Below the pieces are notes generated by a model. The model had not been told where the DNA came from, searched no databases, and worked only from the letters and a program-made list of their open reading frames with translations. The translations under genes and the position numbers were made by a program. From positions 140,214,736 to 140,278,735 of the forward strand of contig CM057463.1 of the NCBI GenBank assembly GCA_030035585.1: a stretch of 64,000 nt of DNA, given 5' to 3'. Source of the stretch: Dugong dugon. Its lineage: Eukaryota > Chordata > Mammalia > Sirenia > Dugongidae. Shown piece after piece: positions 1 to 12,116 of the stretch. Positions within the stretch are counted from its first letter, which is position 1. Each line of letters begins with the position of its first letter.

Positions 1-2462
1 ATTGTATTTGTAAATTGCTTCAGGTAGAATTGTCGTTTTCACAATGCTGACTCTGCCTATCCATGAGCATGGTATGTCTTTCCATTTATGTAGATCCCTT
101 TGGGTTTCTTGCAGTAGCGTTTTGTAGTGTTCTTTGTATAGGTCTTTTACATCCCCCGTTAGATTTATTCTGAAGTATTTTATCTTTTTAGGGGCTATTA
201 TAAATGGCATTGTTTTCCTGATTTCCTTTCCATAGTTCTCCTTATTGGTGTATAGGAATCCAACTGATTTTTGTACATTTATCTTGTATCCTGGTACTCT
301 GCTGAATCTTTCTATTAGTTCCAGGAGATTTCTCGTGGAGTCTTTAGGGTTTTCTATGTATAGTATCATATCATCTGCAAACAGGGACAGTTTAACTTCT
401 TCATTACCAATTTGGAAGCCCTGTGTTTCTTTTTCTTGCCTTATTGCTCTAGCTAGAACTTCCAGCACAATGTTAAATAGGAATGGCGATAAAGGGCGTC
501 CTTGTCTTCTTCCTGTTTTCAGCCTCTCTCCATTAAGAATGATGTTGGCCATTGGTTTTGCATAGATGCCCTTTATTATGTTAAGAAATTTCCCTTCTAT
601 ACCTATTTTATTGAGAGTTTTTATCAGGAATGGGTGTTGGACTTTGTCAAATGCCTTTTCTGCATCAAATGAGATGATCATGTGATTCTTTTCTTTCCTT
701 TTATTTCTGTGGTGGATTATGTTGATTGATTTTCTAATGTTGAACCATCCTTGCATACATGGTATGAATCCTACTTGGTCATGGTGTATTTTGGATATGC
801 TGTTGAATTCTATTGGCTAGAATTTTGTTCAGAATTTTTGCATCTATATTCATGAGAGATATTGGTCTGTAATTTTCTTTTTCTGTGACATCTTTGCCTG
901 GTTTTGGTATCAGCGTTATGCTGGCTTCACAGAATGAATTTGGAAGTGTTGCTTCCTTATCTATGCTCTGAAATAGCTTGAGTAGTACTGGTACAAGCTC
1001 TTCTGTAAATGTTTTGTAGAATTCTCCAGTGAAGTCATCTGGGCCAGGGCTTTTTTTGGTTGGGAGTTTTTTTATTAGCTTTTCAATCTCTTCTCTTGTT
1101 ATGGGTCTGTTCAGGTTTTCAACATCACTTTGTTGTAGTTTGGGTAGGCTGTGTGTTTCTAGAAATTTATCCATTTCCTCTAGGTTTTCAAATTTGTTGG
1201 TGTATAGTTTTTCATAATATTCTGTTATAATCCTTTTTATTTTATTTGGGCCTGTTGTACTGTCCCCCATTTCATTTTTTGTTTGGTTTATTTGTCTCCT
1301 CTCCTGTTTTTCTTTTGTCAGTCTGGCCAGTGATTTGTTGATTTTGTTGATTCTTTCAAAGAACCAGATTTTGGTGGTGTTGATTCTTTCTATTGTTTTT
1401 CTCTTCTCTATTTCATTTATTTCTGCTCTTATCTTTATTTTTCCTTTCTTCCCGTGGTTGTGGGCTTTTTTTGCTGTTCTCTGTTTGTTTGAGTTTTGTA
1501 GTTAATGTTTAGATTTTGTTCCTTTCTTCGTTTTTGATGTGTGCATCTATTGCTATAAATTGTCCTCTGAGGACTGCCTTTGCTGTGTCCCAAAGGTTTT
1601 GGTATGATGTGTTTTCATTCTCCTTTGATTGTAGGAATTTTTTGATTCCATCTCTGATTTCTTCTATTACCTAGTGATGTGTAAATAGGGTGTTATTCAC
1701 TTTCCATGTAATTGACTTTTTTTCCTTGCTCTTTTTGTTGTTAATTTCTACCTTGATGGCCTTGTGGTCAGAGAAGATACTTTGAACTATCTCAGCGTTT
1801 TGGATCTTGTTGATGATTGCTCTGTGGCCTAAGATGTGGTCTCTTCTGGAGAACGTTCCATGTGCATTGGAAAAGAATGTGTACTTTGCAGTGGTTGGAT
1901 GGAGTGTTCTATATATGTCTATGAGGTTAAATTGGCTGATTGTGCCCTTTAAGTCTTCTGTATCTTTGCTGAGTTTGTTTTTAGAGGTTATGTCCTTTAC
2001 TGAGAGAGGTGTGTTGAAGTCTCCTACTATTTTTGTGGAACTGTCAATTTCTCTTTTCAGTGTTGTTAGAGTTTTTTTTTTTTTTTTAAATGTATTTTGG
2101 AGCCCCGTCATTGGGTGCATAGATGTTTATTATAGTTATGTCTTCATGATGGATCGTCCCCTTTATCATTATATAGTGTCCTTCTTTGTCTTTTATGGTG
2201 GATTTTGTTTTAAAGTCTATTTTATCTGGGATTAGTATTGCCACTCCTGCTGTTTTTGGCAGTTGTTAGGTTGATATATTTTTTTCCAACCTTTCGCTTT
2301 TAATAATTTCACATCTTTGTTTCTAAGGTATGTCTCTTGTAGACAGCATATTGATGGATCCTGTTTTCTTATCCATTCTGTCACTCTCCGTCTCTTTATG
2401 GGTGTATTGAGTCCATTTACATTCACTGTAATTATCGATAGATGTGAGTTTGTTGCTGTCAT
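1..2462 (-). pseudogene. L1 ORF2 remnant (endonuclease and reverse transcriptase)
   Basis: ORF2p nicks target DNA and copies the L1 RNA at the nick. The start ATG is at 2462-2460, and the protein opens with the apurinic-type endonuclease block (HLSIITVNVNGLNTPIKRRR, then CCLQET). The frame is lost near 2235, where a GVAI-type stretch continues in another frame. Endonuclease C-terminal sequence is readable at 2120-1671 (VGDFNTPL, FFSNAHGTFSRRDHILGH, then FSDHKAI). The start of the reverse transcriptase lies at 1270-779 ([41 protein letters not shown]), and that frame ends near 779, where the DQVGFIPG segment continues in another frame. FADDM is readable at about 381-367. It is broken by several frameshifts. 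Confidence 0.9.
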
Positions 2463-3060
2463 TTTGTAGTGCTTTTTTTTGTGGTGCTGACGTTTTCTTT
2501 GTTCTTCTTACTCTCCTGTGCTGAGTTACTTTTGTTTGTGGATTTTTTTTTTCATTTGTTTTTGTAGGTTTTGTTTTTGCTGAGACTTTATGTTTTTCCT
2601 CTTTATTTTTATGAGTATGTTTGTTAACTTTCTTTGTGGTTACCATGAATTTTACCCTTATCATTGTAAGGTTGAATCAGTCTACCATTACTTGGTATCG
2701 CCTTGCCTTCCTCTCCATTAGAAGGTTCTATACCTATGCCATTTATTCCTTCTTTTATTGTTTTGATGTTGTTGTCATTTACTGATTAACTGCTCTGATT
2801 CTCTGTTGTATTTCTTTTGGTTTTGGATAGTCCTCGAGAGTTCATTTCCTAGATTGTATTGGCTGGTACGATCCTGCATCCTAGTTTCTGCCTGTGAGCT
2901 GAAGCTGTTTGCTGTAAGATTGAAGAACTCCCTTTAATAATTCTTGTAAGTTTGGTTTGGCTTTTACATATTCCCTTAATTTCTGTTTATCTGGAAATGA
3001 CCTAATTTCACCATCATATATGAATGAGAGTTTTGGCCGGCATTTTTTTTCTTTCAAGAT

Positions 3061-3912
3061 TTAATAGATGTCATCCAATTGCCTTGTTGCCTGCATGGTT
3101 TCTGATGAATGATCTGAGCTTAGTCTTATTGTTTCTCCCCTGTATGTGACTTCTTGTTTTTCATGAGCTGCTCTCAGGATTCTTTGTTTGTCTTCGGTTT
3201 TGGTGAGTGTGATTATGATATGCCTTGGTGATTTTCTGTTGGGGTCTATCCTATATGGTTTTTGTTGAGCTTCTTGGATGACCAGCTTTTCATCTTTCAT
3301 GATATTGGGGAAGTTTTCTGTCAGCACTTCTTCAATGATCCTCTTTGTGTTTTCTGTTTTCTCCCCCTGTTCTGGAACTCCAATCACTCGAAGATTTTTG
3401 CTTTTGATTGTATCCCACATAACTCTCACGGTCTCTTCATTTTTCTTTGTTCTTGTTTCCGAGTTTTCCTCAAACAGAGTTGTATCCAAGTGTTTGTCTT
3501 CAATTCCACTGATCCTGTCTTCCACCGTTTCAAATCTGCTTCTCAGCTCTTCTATGATACTGTCCATTTCTGAACTCTTGTTGTTTATCTTTTGGATTTC
3601 TAATTGTTGTTTTTGTAGAATTTCTAGTTGTGAATTTATTTTGGCATTCTTTTCCTGCATCATCTTCCTCAATTCTTCCAATTTTTTGTCTGTATTTTGC
3701 ATGAATTTGTCTATTTTTTCCTCATTTTTGTCTGCTTTTTGCTTCAGCTCTTGGAGAATTCTGAGTATTAGAGATTTGAATTCCCTATCAGGTAGCTCTA
3801 GTGCCTTTTCTTCCACTGGAAAGTCATCTGGTGTTATATTTTGCACGCCTACTGGAACCATCCTGTCCTGCTTTTGTATATGTTTTGATAGTGTCTGCTG
3901 TCTTCGGGTCAT
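3061..3912 (-). pseudogene. L1 ORF1 (RNA-binding chaperone), 283 codons open, C-terminus cut short
   Basis: ORF1p coats L1 RNA as a coiled-coil trimer. The frame is open from the ATG at 3912 to a TAA at 3061. Residues about 45-130 are rich in heptad-like K, E and Q and should form the coiled coil (NEEKIDKFMQNTDKKLEELR and on). An RRM-like segment follows (NLRVIGVPE at about residue 175, then ENFPNIMKDE), and then the start of the C-terminal domain (RHIIITLTKTEDKQRILRAA). The equivalent human protein is about 338 aa. This one ends at QLDDIY, where the second L1 in this window reads on past the same point, so the last part of the C-terminal domain is missing. The start could also be the internal Met at MVPVGVQN (residue 18), which is the first Met in the sister copy. 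Confidence 0.85.
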
Positions 3913-5554
3913 TCAGTAGTTATTTTTCTCGTTTATTGATTGTAGATTTGTTTGTTTTGTCCCTTATTTTTTAATTTTCTATGTCTGAGCAGGCAGGCTG
4001 TGTGTTCTTTGTTGTTTGCTCATCTGTGTTCACAATGCTTTTCGCCTCCTTCTCCAATTGGCAGGGTCAGTCACTCAGATATGGTATGGCAGGGCAGGCC
4101 TGGCTAAAGAGGAGTTACTGGGGCGGGTTGTTTGTGGCACTTACTACAGCCACCAGAGCGGGTCGGTAATCAGTGCAGGGCAGGTTCCAGTAGGCCGTGC
4201 CTGTGCTGCTTGGTGGTGTGATGTCAAGCACACAGTGTAGGTAGGCATAATGCATCGGGGAGATTGTTATGTGTGGAGCTAAGATGGATATGGGAGAGAG
4301 GAGAGAGGAACAGGAGCCAAAAACATACAAAAAAACAAAAAAGAATGCTAGGGGAGCTTGCTGTTGAAGTGGAGAGATGAGAGACTATGAAATGAAGAAA
4401 ACAAAAACGAGAAGAGGAAGAAAAAGAAGAAAAGAAAAGGAATGAATAAATAAAAATCGGAAAGTGAAAAGAACAGCAAAGTTCCCAGGGATCCTACCGG
4501 TGCCGCTATGAGGTCTTGGGAAGTTGTTCTTACGTCTTGCAGTCCAGCCTGGCTATAAGGCATAGAGGTATACAATGCCAGGTATTCAGGGAACAGAAAG
4601 AGAAGGAAGATATAGAGAGACGAAAAACTGAGTAATGAAGAAAGACAAAAAGGGAAAAAGAGAGAAAAGAAAACAAACCAATTAAAAAAAAAAAGAACAA
4701 GAAAAACTCCCCAAAAAACAGAAAAAAAAAAAAAAACCTCAACAAAAAAAGAAATACCCTCAGGGATCCCTCTCCGCTTCTGCCCAAGTCTAGGGGGTAG
4801 GCTCCAAGCCGCACAGCACCACCCGGCCTGAACGGGCTCCTATCTCAAGAAAAGGAAAAGAAAACTAACAAACAACCCCAAACAAACAGACAAACAAAAG
4901 CCCCGTGATCCCACCGGCGCAGCAGCCCAAACCGGGAAGCAGCTCCACACTCGAACGGAGCTCCGCATCCCCTCAGGAAGAAGCAAAGATGGTGCACAGA
5001 GCCAGGTATTTGAGTGAAAGGAGGGGGAGGTGGTGAGAGGTAAGGAAGAAATCAAAAGAAGCGGAAAAAAGCAACACAGCAGCCAACAAATGGCACTCAG
5101 AGAGCTGGCCTGTTCGGGTGGGTGGAATCCAAGCAGCCGGTGCTTCCCGGACAAGCGATTCTGGCTGCGGTAAGCAGAGGCGACCGAGCGGGGGTGAAGA
5201 AGGGTGGGGGGTGGGAAAGTGTATATTGCAAATTACCAGTTGTTTTGTCTCCCGCTGGAAGCTCCGTGAAGCTGCTTTCTCGTACCCCCTGTTTGCTGGT
5301 CTCTGATAGGAGTCCAAGATGGCAGATCCACGCTGCATTAGCTGATAGGGGACGTCTGCGTGAATCTCTCCCCACTCTCTGTTCTCTGTCAGTTTTCTCA
5401 CTCCATTTGGTGCTTGGCTGAGTTCTTTATCTCTTCATTTGACGTTTTAGGGTTTCAGGATTGTTGTTTTCTCTGTTCGCCTTAGTTTTTCGGATCTTTG
5501 CTGTGGAGGGACCGTGTGGTGCGTCTGCCTAGATTGCCATTTTGCCAGAAGTCC
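3913..5554 (-). promoter_or_regulatory. L1 5' UTR with internal promoter region
   Basis: This is a stretch of about 1.6 kb between the L1 5' end and ORF1. Its first 500 bases and its last 100 bases match the 5' UTR of the plus-strand L1 at 38738-39379. The middle, roughly 4010-5080 and including purine-rich runs around 4380-4760, is absent from that copy. Two YY1-like cores are visible: an AAAATGGC at the very 5' end (plus-strand GCCATTTT at 5537-5544) and a CCAAGATGGC on the plus strand at about 5314. L1 promoters in other mammals use YY1 at the 5' end. Open frames here (for example 4530-4814 and 4973-5401) are incidental. Confidence 0.75.
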
Positions 5555-7694
5555 CTTTGTAAGATTTTTAAAAAATTTTTATAAGATTTTTAATGAGACA
5601 ATTTCAACCTCTGCCTTACTCTCCTATATTTAACTATTCTTTCTGTATCTTCTTTCCTGGTTCCTTCATCCCCCCCATCCCCATACTTCATTTATTCTAG
5701 TTTTCACTCTAAGACTCAAACTCAGTATGATGAATCCTAAAGGATGTGTTTTGTAGTAACTTTTGACGTAAAGAACACATGGCTGGAAATCATATCCCCT
5801 GACTGCAAGTCCTGAGGATGACATAACTGGTACCTCTGATGAATTGGTAATGAGGGAGACAAGTTCTGAATGAGACAATGAATTTAGGAGCATTTGTGTG
5901 CACAACACTCTCGTCCTTGTTTTGCTTTTAGTGTCTGCTCCTTTATGTCTTGATGGGGCTGACATGCGTTAATGAAATTTTCCTGATAGAAGAGATGGGC
6001 ATATTTGAGGATGAGGGTGAGGTTGGGGAAAAGGAAGGAGTAATTGCAAGATTCTTCTGCTATACCAACACCACACGATTGAAAACTATTACTAAAGAGA
6101 GTGACATTCAGATAGCTAGAAACTGAAGGAAGGGCTTTTATATCATGGCTCCTTACATAAATAATGTATAAATGTGAAAATGCCTTGCCCTTGTGGAGTG
6201 ATGTGATTATAAGATTTGTAGTTGAATTCTGCCTGATCTTGTGACACCATACCAAATCAAAAACCAAACTCGTTGCTTTCAAGTCAATTCCCACTCATTG
6301 AGACCCTATGAGTGATGTAATAAATCTCCTTAAAAACTCAGGCAACCAGAATTTGGCATAAGAAATCCATGATTTCTTTACTAGTGAAATTTAATAATAC
6401 ATTTAAAATAAAATTGAGTTTATATTCACTGAGTAAATCAGGCAACTTTGCATTGATTTCTAACCTATATGATATACATGCCCTGAAAAAGAAGAAGTCA
6501 GTCTTGGAGAGAGTGGGTAGCTTTAGGTGTCAAGTGGATTGGTCAATGATACAGCTCATTTTATTTCATGTTTGTGATTTTCCTTTGCTTAAAGTCATCA
6601 GTTTCACCAGACAAGAAAGAATTTCTACTTTAATAAAAATTGATGTTATTTGGCCCTACTTGTTCTAAGGGATTCCAACGTAGCGTTCCCCTACATTAAA
6701 AGAAAGGATTTTTATTAGATCTTAATTCCTATTTACAATACAATTTTGAGCATATTTAGCTGAGAGAGAGAGTGTGCGTGTGAGTGTACATGCACATGCG
6801 TATATGTGCTTGTGAGAGCCTTCATAGCTGGAACCTTCCTCCATTCAGGCAAGGCCATGATTTCTAATTAGGAGTTAAGGGCAGGTATATGAACTATCAC
6901 CAACAACTCCATCTGAAATATAATATTTGCTTTCTCTTCTTCTGGGGAACTCTCACATAATTCAGCAGAGTGTGTATGATTTAGACGTGGTTGCTTCAAG
7001 GGTGCTTTGTGGTATTGCTGGGCTGGGGTAATTGTTTTCTGCATCTGGCCTGATCTGCAACTTAGCGTCGTTGATCCTTCTCTCTCCAGAACAGAGCTTG
7101 TCCAAACCAAAGCCAGTAGACCGACTTCACTCTGCCCATCTCCTCAAGGCCTCTTGGGCATTTGTCTATCTGCTCAAGGTGGCTAAACTTAAGATGTTTT
7201 TTTAATTTTCCTTTCTCAGGCCTAGTCACAGCAGGCTGTGTGTCTCTCTGAGCAGCACACTTGTGTGGGTAGAGGCATATGAAAACAAAGCCTAATGTTC
7301 TCCAAGGAGTCCAGAGACAGCAGGAGGCAGGATTGTCAACAAGAGATTAGACCTTTCTTCCTTAGTGAAGGAGCCTAAATGTGATTTCATATCCATGGGC
7401 TACCCACAAAGTTGGGGACTGATTGCCTTGTGGTTCCACAGATCCCCGGCGTATCAGAAGGGACAAAGCAGGAATCTAGAGTAGTCCACTGGGCACTGGG
7501 AGTGGGATGGGTGGCTGAAATCACCACTGCTAACTCCAAAACTGTGGCCACCTCCATGGACTTATAGCACTTACACTGGTCCCAATTCTTTTTCTTTTTG
7601 GAAACAGAAATGTTAAAGAAATGTGCCCTTTTTCAAGTACCTACTGTGAAAGAATTGTTGTGACTTTTTTTTTTTTTCTTTTTTTGTCTCCAAG
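5555..7694. other. Mostly unrecognised sequence upstream of the first ARHGAP20-like exon
   Basis: This AT-rich DNA lies between the L1 5' end and exon A. It holds an AfroSINE-related fragment near 6250 and an irregular GT/GA run near 6763-6812. I looked for the exon that should precede exon A (the main body of the Ras-association domain) and did not find a convincing one. If the gene continues upstream, its earlier exons lie beyond the L1 at the left edge. Confidence 0.5.
6250..6312 (-). repeat. AfroSINE/RTE tail fragment
   Basis: The minus strand carries a degraded form of the shared SINE/RTE 3' segment: the plus strand reads ACCAAACTCGTTGC, then a TCAATTCCCACTCATTGAGACC-like block, which is the reverse of the usual GGTC-CTATGAGTCGGAATTGA tail. 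No head with A/B boxes is present, so it is either a 5'-truncated SINE or an RTE tail. Confidence 0.55.
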
Positions 7695-7761
7695 GGCTCT
7701 AAAAGTGATTACCAGTTGTGGATCAGTTCTGGCAAGAAAGAGGTCCCATACCCACTCACTG
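7695..7761 (+). CDS. ARHGAP20-like exon A: end of the Ras-association domain
   Basis: This 67-nt internal exon encodes GSKSDYQLWISSGKKEVPYP plus LT and one extra base. The same stretch of ARHGAP20 reads GSERDYQLWVNSGKEEAPYP in my memory of the human protein. It forms the C-terminal part of the Ras-association (RA) domain, which in ARHGAP20 binds Rap1-GTP. A long T-rich tract ending in CTCCAAG gives the acceptor, and the donor is G/GTTAAGT. The exon ends in phase 1 and joins exon B at 12117 in frame, where the split glycine codon reads G-GA to give LTGHEHPYGIK. It was too short to stand out as an open frame; the splice signals and the match define it. I infer a paralogue rather than ARHGAP20 itself. 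Confidence 0.82.
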
Positions 7762-9494
7762 GTTAAGTGTCAGAGGAACTCTAAGATGGAGTTGATCAGG
7801 TTCAAAATTGTAATTCTAAAGTCTCAAAGTACTGATTAGTCTTAAGCTTAAATATCCTTTAGAGTAAAAACTTCTTACAATATCCATTCACTCACTTGAT
7901 GAATAAATTATCAAGCTTTACTCTGTGACAGGCAATAAATAATACCATCTCTTCATTCAGCAGCTTGTGGTCAAGTTGGGGAGAGAAATGGGAATTTTTC
8001 CTCTCTGCATTTTCCCCTGACATACAGCACTGTCTTGACAAACCTCTCTTTATTTTTTTCTGTATGAAAGCAACAGGGATTGGAAGTTCTTTTACCCTAC
8101 ATTTATTTTTTTATATTCCATTCTTGAATGATTCTGTTCCATTTCCTAACTACGAAGTGGCCTCTGTGTACTAAAAATCATCTAAAATCCAGCCATGTCT
8201 CTCTATCGGACTACAAGCACTTACTGGACACCTCTCAGTGCCCAACTTTTCTCAGCATCATAAAGAAAATGAGATCATCACATCTAGACTCCTAAAGTCT
8301 TCACTGACTCACTAAGGTGCACTTTGCCATTTTACATTTTACAGGCTGAGTTTTCCAACATTTGTTCTTGAAATTATTGATAAATAGATTACACCTCTCC
8401 TAAAATAGTTATTAGAACCATTCAGTTAAAAAAAAAAAAAGTTCTTGGATTAGTAAGTTCATTTAGTGTCGTTAAAAGAAATAGAGCAATTTGAAACAAA
8501 GGAAGGGACAGGATCTGTAGTGGACCTTGTGATATGGTGATGGTGATAACTGATTTCTGCTAGAAATCCTTTGGAGTGTTCCCTCTTATCTGCATTATCT
8601 TTTTACATTCTTTCAACAATCCTGTGAGGCCATTCCTGTGTAATTCAGGATATTTTTAAGTGACCTGAATAATCTAAAAACCATGTTTTTTCGAATACAC
8701 AGATTGTATATTGTCAGTCCTAGAATACAACAAATGACCAAGTACGCAGCTGAGGACCAAAATCCCATTTCATGTTTTTTATTAAAGTCGACATCTTTGT
8801 AAAAGTCATTCTGCAATAAATTATACGAATAAAAATCAAATAAATACTTTAAATATATTTATTTTAATAAAATTTATTCATTTAGATAAAATGAACATAG
8901 GTGGTAACTTTTAAGCTTACAACAGCTTCAGGCACCCTTGTTGACTCTATGGAATCTTAGTCATCGGTCATTTACGATGGTCCTTTAGCAGCCATTCTGA
9001 ACATGTATTTTCATGTGGTTATACTTCTCAGTTGTGGATTAGCTCCTGGTTGCCCTGATGAATTTGTTTTATTTTGTTGCTCTCATGGAAGCTTCTTTGC
9101 CTTAAAAGATAGAAGTTGCTGTAATTCTTATGAACAGAGCATTGATATTGTACCAGGTGAAAAGGAAAAGCAAGAGCTCACCAAGTTCCATTCAGTCAGA
9201 ACTAGAAGAAAGGGAATTTTTGCTCGCTTTTTAAAAAGCTAAATCTACATAGCAGCACAGGGTCTTTGAGAATTCGATGGAGAGGAAGCAAATTGAAGCA
9301 TGAAAGAGCAAAAGAAATCATTTGACGGTCAACTCCTGATGATTGAGGGTTCAGTTTTCACTCTGTAGTCATGGTTTTGTACTTTGCTTCTGGGTTTCCA
9401 ACATGCTGCAGCCTTACCTCTAATCCTTGCCTGTGAGGACCACCCTCACAGAAGCAGGGGGAGGTAAGCATAAAGGCAAATCTCCCTGCTGTCC
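7762..9494. other. First part of the intron between exons A and B
   Basis: This is AT-rich DNA with no confident repeat or coding signal. A MIR-like trace may lie near 8575-8660. The intron as a whole runs from 7762 to 12116 and contains the MaLR-type element at 9495-11514. Confidence 0.5.
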
Positions 9495-11514
9495 TGGTGT
9501 TAAGATTGTGAGATTGTGTGTCAACTTGGCTGGGCCATGATTCTCTGTGTTTTAATGTAATCACTCCCATGATTGAATGTACTGTGAGTAGCCAGTCAGA
9601 CGAAAGGGAGTCTCCTTGGAGGTGTGGCCCGCAACTGTATATAAGCAGACATTCTGGCTTTTTGCTCTCTCTCGATCCTGCAGCTGCTTCCTGTCATCTC
9701 ATCTCCTGTTCTTGGGACTTGAGCTGTCAGCTTATCTGCCGAACCTGGGATTCATCGATCTGCACAGCCTGTGAGTGGGAGCCCTGCTCTCTGACCTTCC
9801 GATCTTGGGCTTGCCAGCTTCTGCCGCTGTGACTTGGGAGAGGCCTCCACCCTGATCCACAGACTTGGGACGTTCTAGCCTCTACAATCACGTGAGCTGT
9901 TTCCTTGATATAATCTCTCTCTATATATATATTTATACACTTTACTGGTTTTGCTTCTCTAGAGAACCCAGCCTAAGACATTTGGTACCAGGAGTGGGGT
10001 GCTGCTCTAACAGATACCTAAAATGTGGAAGCGGTTTTAAAACTGTGAATGGATAGACGTGCGGCAGTGACAGAGGACCAGCAGCAGCAGAGAACCTACA
10101 GCCGCAGAGAAGCGGCAGCGGCAGAGAACCAACAGCAGCAGAATCAGGAGACCAGTGCGAGATGGCGCTGGAGCCAACCCACGGAACGAGAGAGCTGAGT
10201 GCCTGTGTGTAGGAGGCTTCCTGGCGGAGTGCGGTGCCTTTGGGCACTTATCGGTGGATCTAGGCTTGCCGACCCACGGAGCGAGAGAGCTGAGTGTCTG
10301 TGTGCAGGAGGCTTTCTGGCGGAGTGGGGTGCCTCCAGGCACTTATACTAGTGGAGCTACAGAGCTTTGGAACACTTGCCCCAGCAGGGCAGACGCAGGC
10401 ATGAGGCTGGAGGGCCAAGAGGCCACAGGAAACAGAAGCAGAAGCTGAAGAGACAAGGGACACAAGAAGCTGAGCTGCTTCGGCCTCAAAAGGTATGGCC
10501 GTGACCTCAGGGATTTCAAAGGGTGGAGCCATGGCCTCTGGTATTTCTAAAGGTGGAGTTGTCACTCCGATGGACTAGGAGAATGGTGGGCCTAAAGCCA
10601 AGGGAGCAGAGTTGCTGTCCCAGTGGGCCTGGAAGGCGGAGCTGAAGCCCAGGGCCAAGGGGCCTCCACTCAAAATCCAGAGACTGTGGCCAATACCTAG
10701 AGTCTTGAGGGCAGGGCCATTGTGTAAATTGTCTCAGAGAACAGAGGATTATTTTCAAAGCCTTGAGGGCTAATGTAATGTGTTCTGCTGACTTGCTTGG
10801 TGCCTTTTATCACTTCTTTCCCTTCAATTTCTCCCATTTGTAATGGAAATCTCTAGCTTATGCCTGTTCTGCCATTGTACCTTTGGAAACAGATAATTTG
10901 TATTCTAGATTTCACAGATGAAGAGGAATTTTTGGATTTTGGACTTGGAGTTAAGACTTTTGCTATGATATGATGAGATGAATATGTTTTCCATGTTGCA
11001 AGGATGTGATTTTTGGGGGGCCAAAGTGTGGAATGTCATGGTTTGAATTATGTCCCCCCAAAAATGTGTCTATCAATTTGGCTAGGCCATGATCCCTGGT
11101 ACTGTGTGATTTTCCTGTATGTTGTAAACCTGCCTCTATGATGTTAATGAGGGAGGATGGGTGGCAGTTGTGTTAGTAAGGCAGGACCTGATCTACAAGA
11201 CTGGATTGTGTCCTGAGGCAATCTCTTGAGATATAAACGACAGAAGTGAGCAGTGAGACAGGGAGACCTCATACCATCAAGAAAGCAGTGCTGGGAGCAG
11301 AGCGCGTCCTTTGGACTGGGGTCCCTGCGCCGAGAAGCTCCTAGTCCGGGGGAACATTGATGAGAAGGCCGACTGAGAGAAAAAGCCTTCTCCTGGAGCT
11401 GACACCCTGAATTTGGACTTTTAGCCTACTTTGACTGTGAGGAAATAAACTTCTCTTCGTTAAAACCATCCACTTGTGGTATTTCTGTTATGGCAGCACT
11501 AGATGACTAAGACA
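9495..11514 (+). mobile_element. MaLR/ERVL-type LTR element, fossil, two different LTRs
   Basis: Parts in order: a 5' LTR (9495-9980, TG start and AAGACA end), a primer-binding site of the tRNA-Leu type (TGGTACCAGGAGTGGGG, 9983-9999), about 1 kb of non-coding internal sequence like MaLR internals, a purine-rich tract (TTTTGGGGGGCC, 11011-11022), and a 3' LTR (11034-11514, ends CTAAGACA). The left LTR belongs to the subfamily also seen at 25123-25769 and 28694-29285. The right LTR belongs to the subfamily seen at 37930-38461. The two subfamilies share a backbone but differ by sizeable indels. No matching 5-bp duplication was found at the outer ends. It is a broken fossil with no coding capacity, and its age is tens of millions of years by inference. 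Confidence 0.72.
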
Positions 11515-12116
11515 TCTGGCTATAGCACTAACGAGAGATAATGAAGTATCTGTTAAATGGACATCATGTGTTAGAGAACAGTGATCACAGTGAGTCATGA
11601 CATATGTAGCCCAGTTATGTAAAGAACATTAACAACCAGTGCTTATTAATATATTTACTTTGTTACTTTGATCTGTAGAAGCCTGTGTAATGGGAATGGT
11701 AAGTGTCTTAAACGATGAATTTAGGTTCGGGGGCAGGTAATTTGCCAAAGATGCACAGAACAAGTTAGTTTCTAGGCAGAAACTAGCCGGCTTCAAATAT
11801 TCTCAGATGGAAACATAGCAAAAGCCCACATTGTGTAATGCACAAAATGATCTATGCTTCCCAAGCAGGGCAACATATTTTAAAGAATATTTCCTCTTTA
11901 CTTTTTTTAAACATCTTTGCTTGGGCACCTGTTTTATTCAGAGTCTCTCCCCTGAGAGTGCACGTGGTGCTCCTGCAGGAGACATAACATTCTTTATTCC
12001 AGAAGTCCAGGAGAACTGCAGCACGCCAGTGTGGTACATGCGCGTGCCGTAAGGTAGGTTTGATCATACCCATCACCAGTTGGCCTAAATCTGTATTTAC
12101 ATTTTTCTCTGCATAG

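Larger units (their letters stand above)
1..5554 (-). mobile_element. L1 LINE, 5' 5.5 kb of a long copy, runs off the left edge
   Basis: Read on the minus strand, the order is 5' UTR (5554-3913), ORF1 (3912-3061), inter-ORF spacer, and ORF2 (from 2462 leftwards). The window begins inside ORF2, after the reverse-transcriptase region, so the 3' end and poly-A tail lie outside. The reverse transcriptase FADD motif is readable at 370-381. The first bases of the element (near 5554) match the start of the second L1 at 38738, which supports a complete 5' end. ORF1 and ORF2 are both broken, so this copy is not expected to move on its own. The sister copy at 38738-45510 gives the layout. The lineage is inferred to be an elephant-type L1. 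Confidence 0.93.

Noticed and set aside
4530-5401. Several open frames on both strands in the purine-rich region
   Set aside because: They lie within the L1 5' UTR and have low-complexity Phe/Ser-rich translations.
11831-12052. 73-codon frame just upstream of exon B
   Set aside because: It does not match ARHGAP20 sequence. Exon A joins exon B in phase without it, so it is treated as intron.
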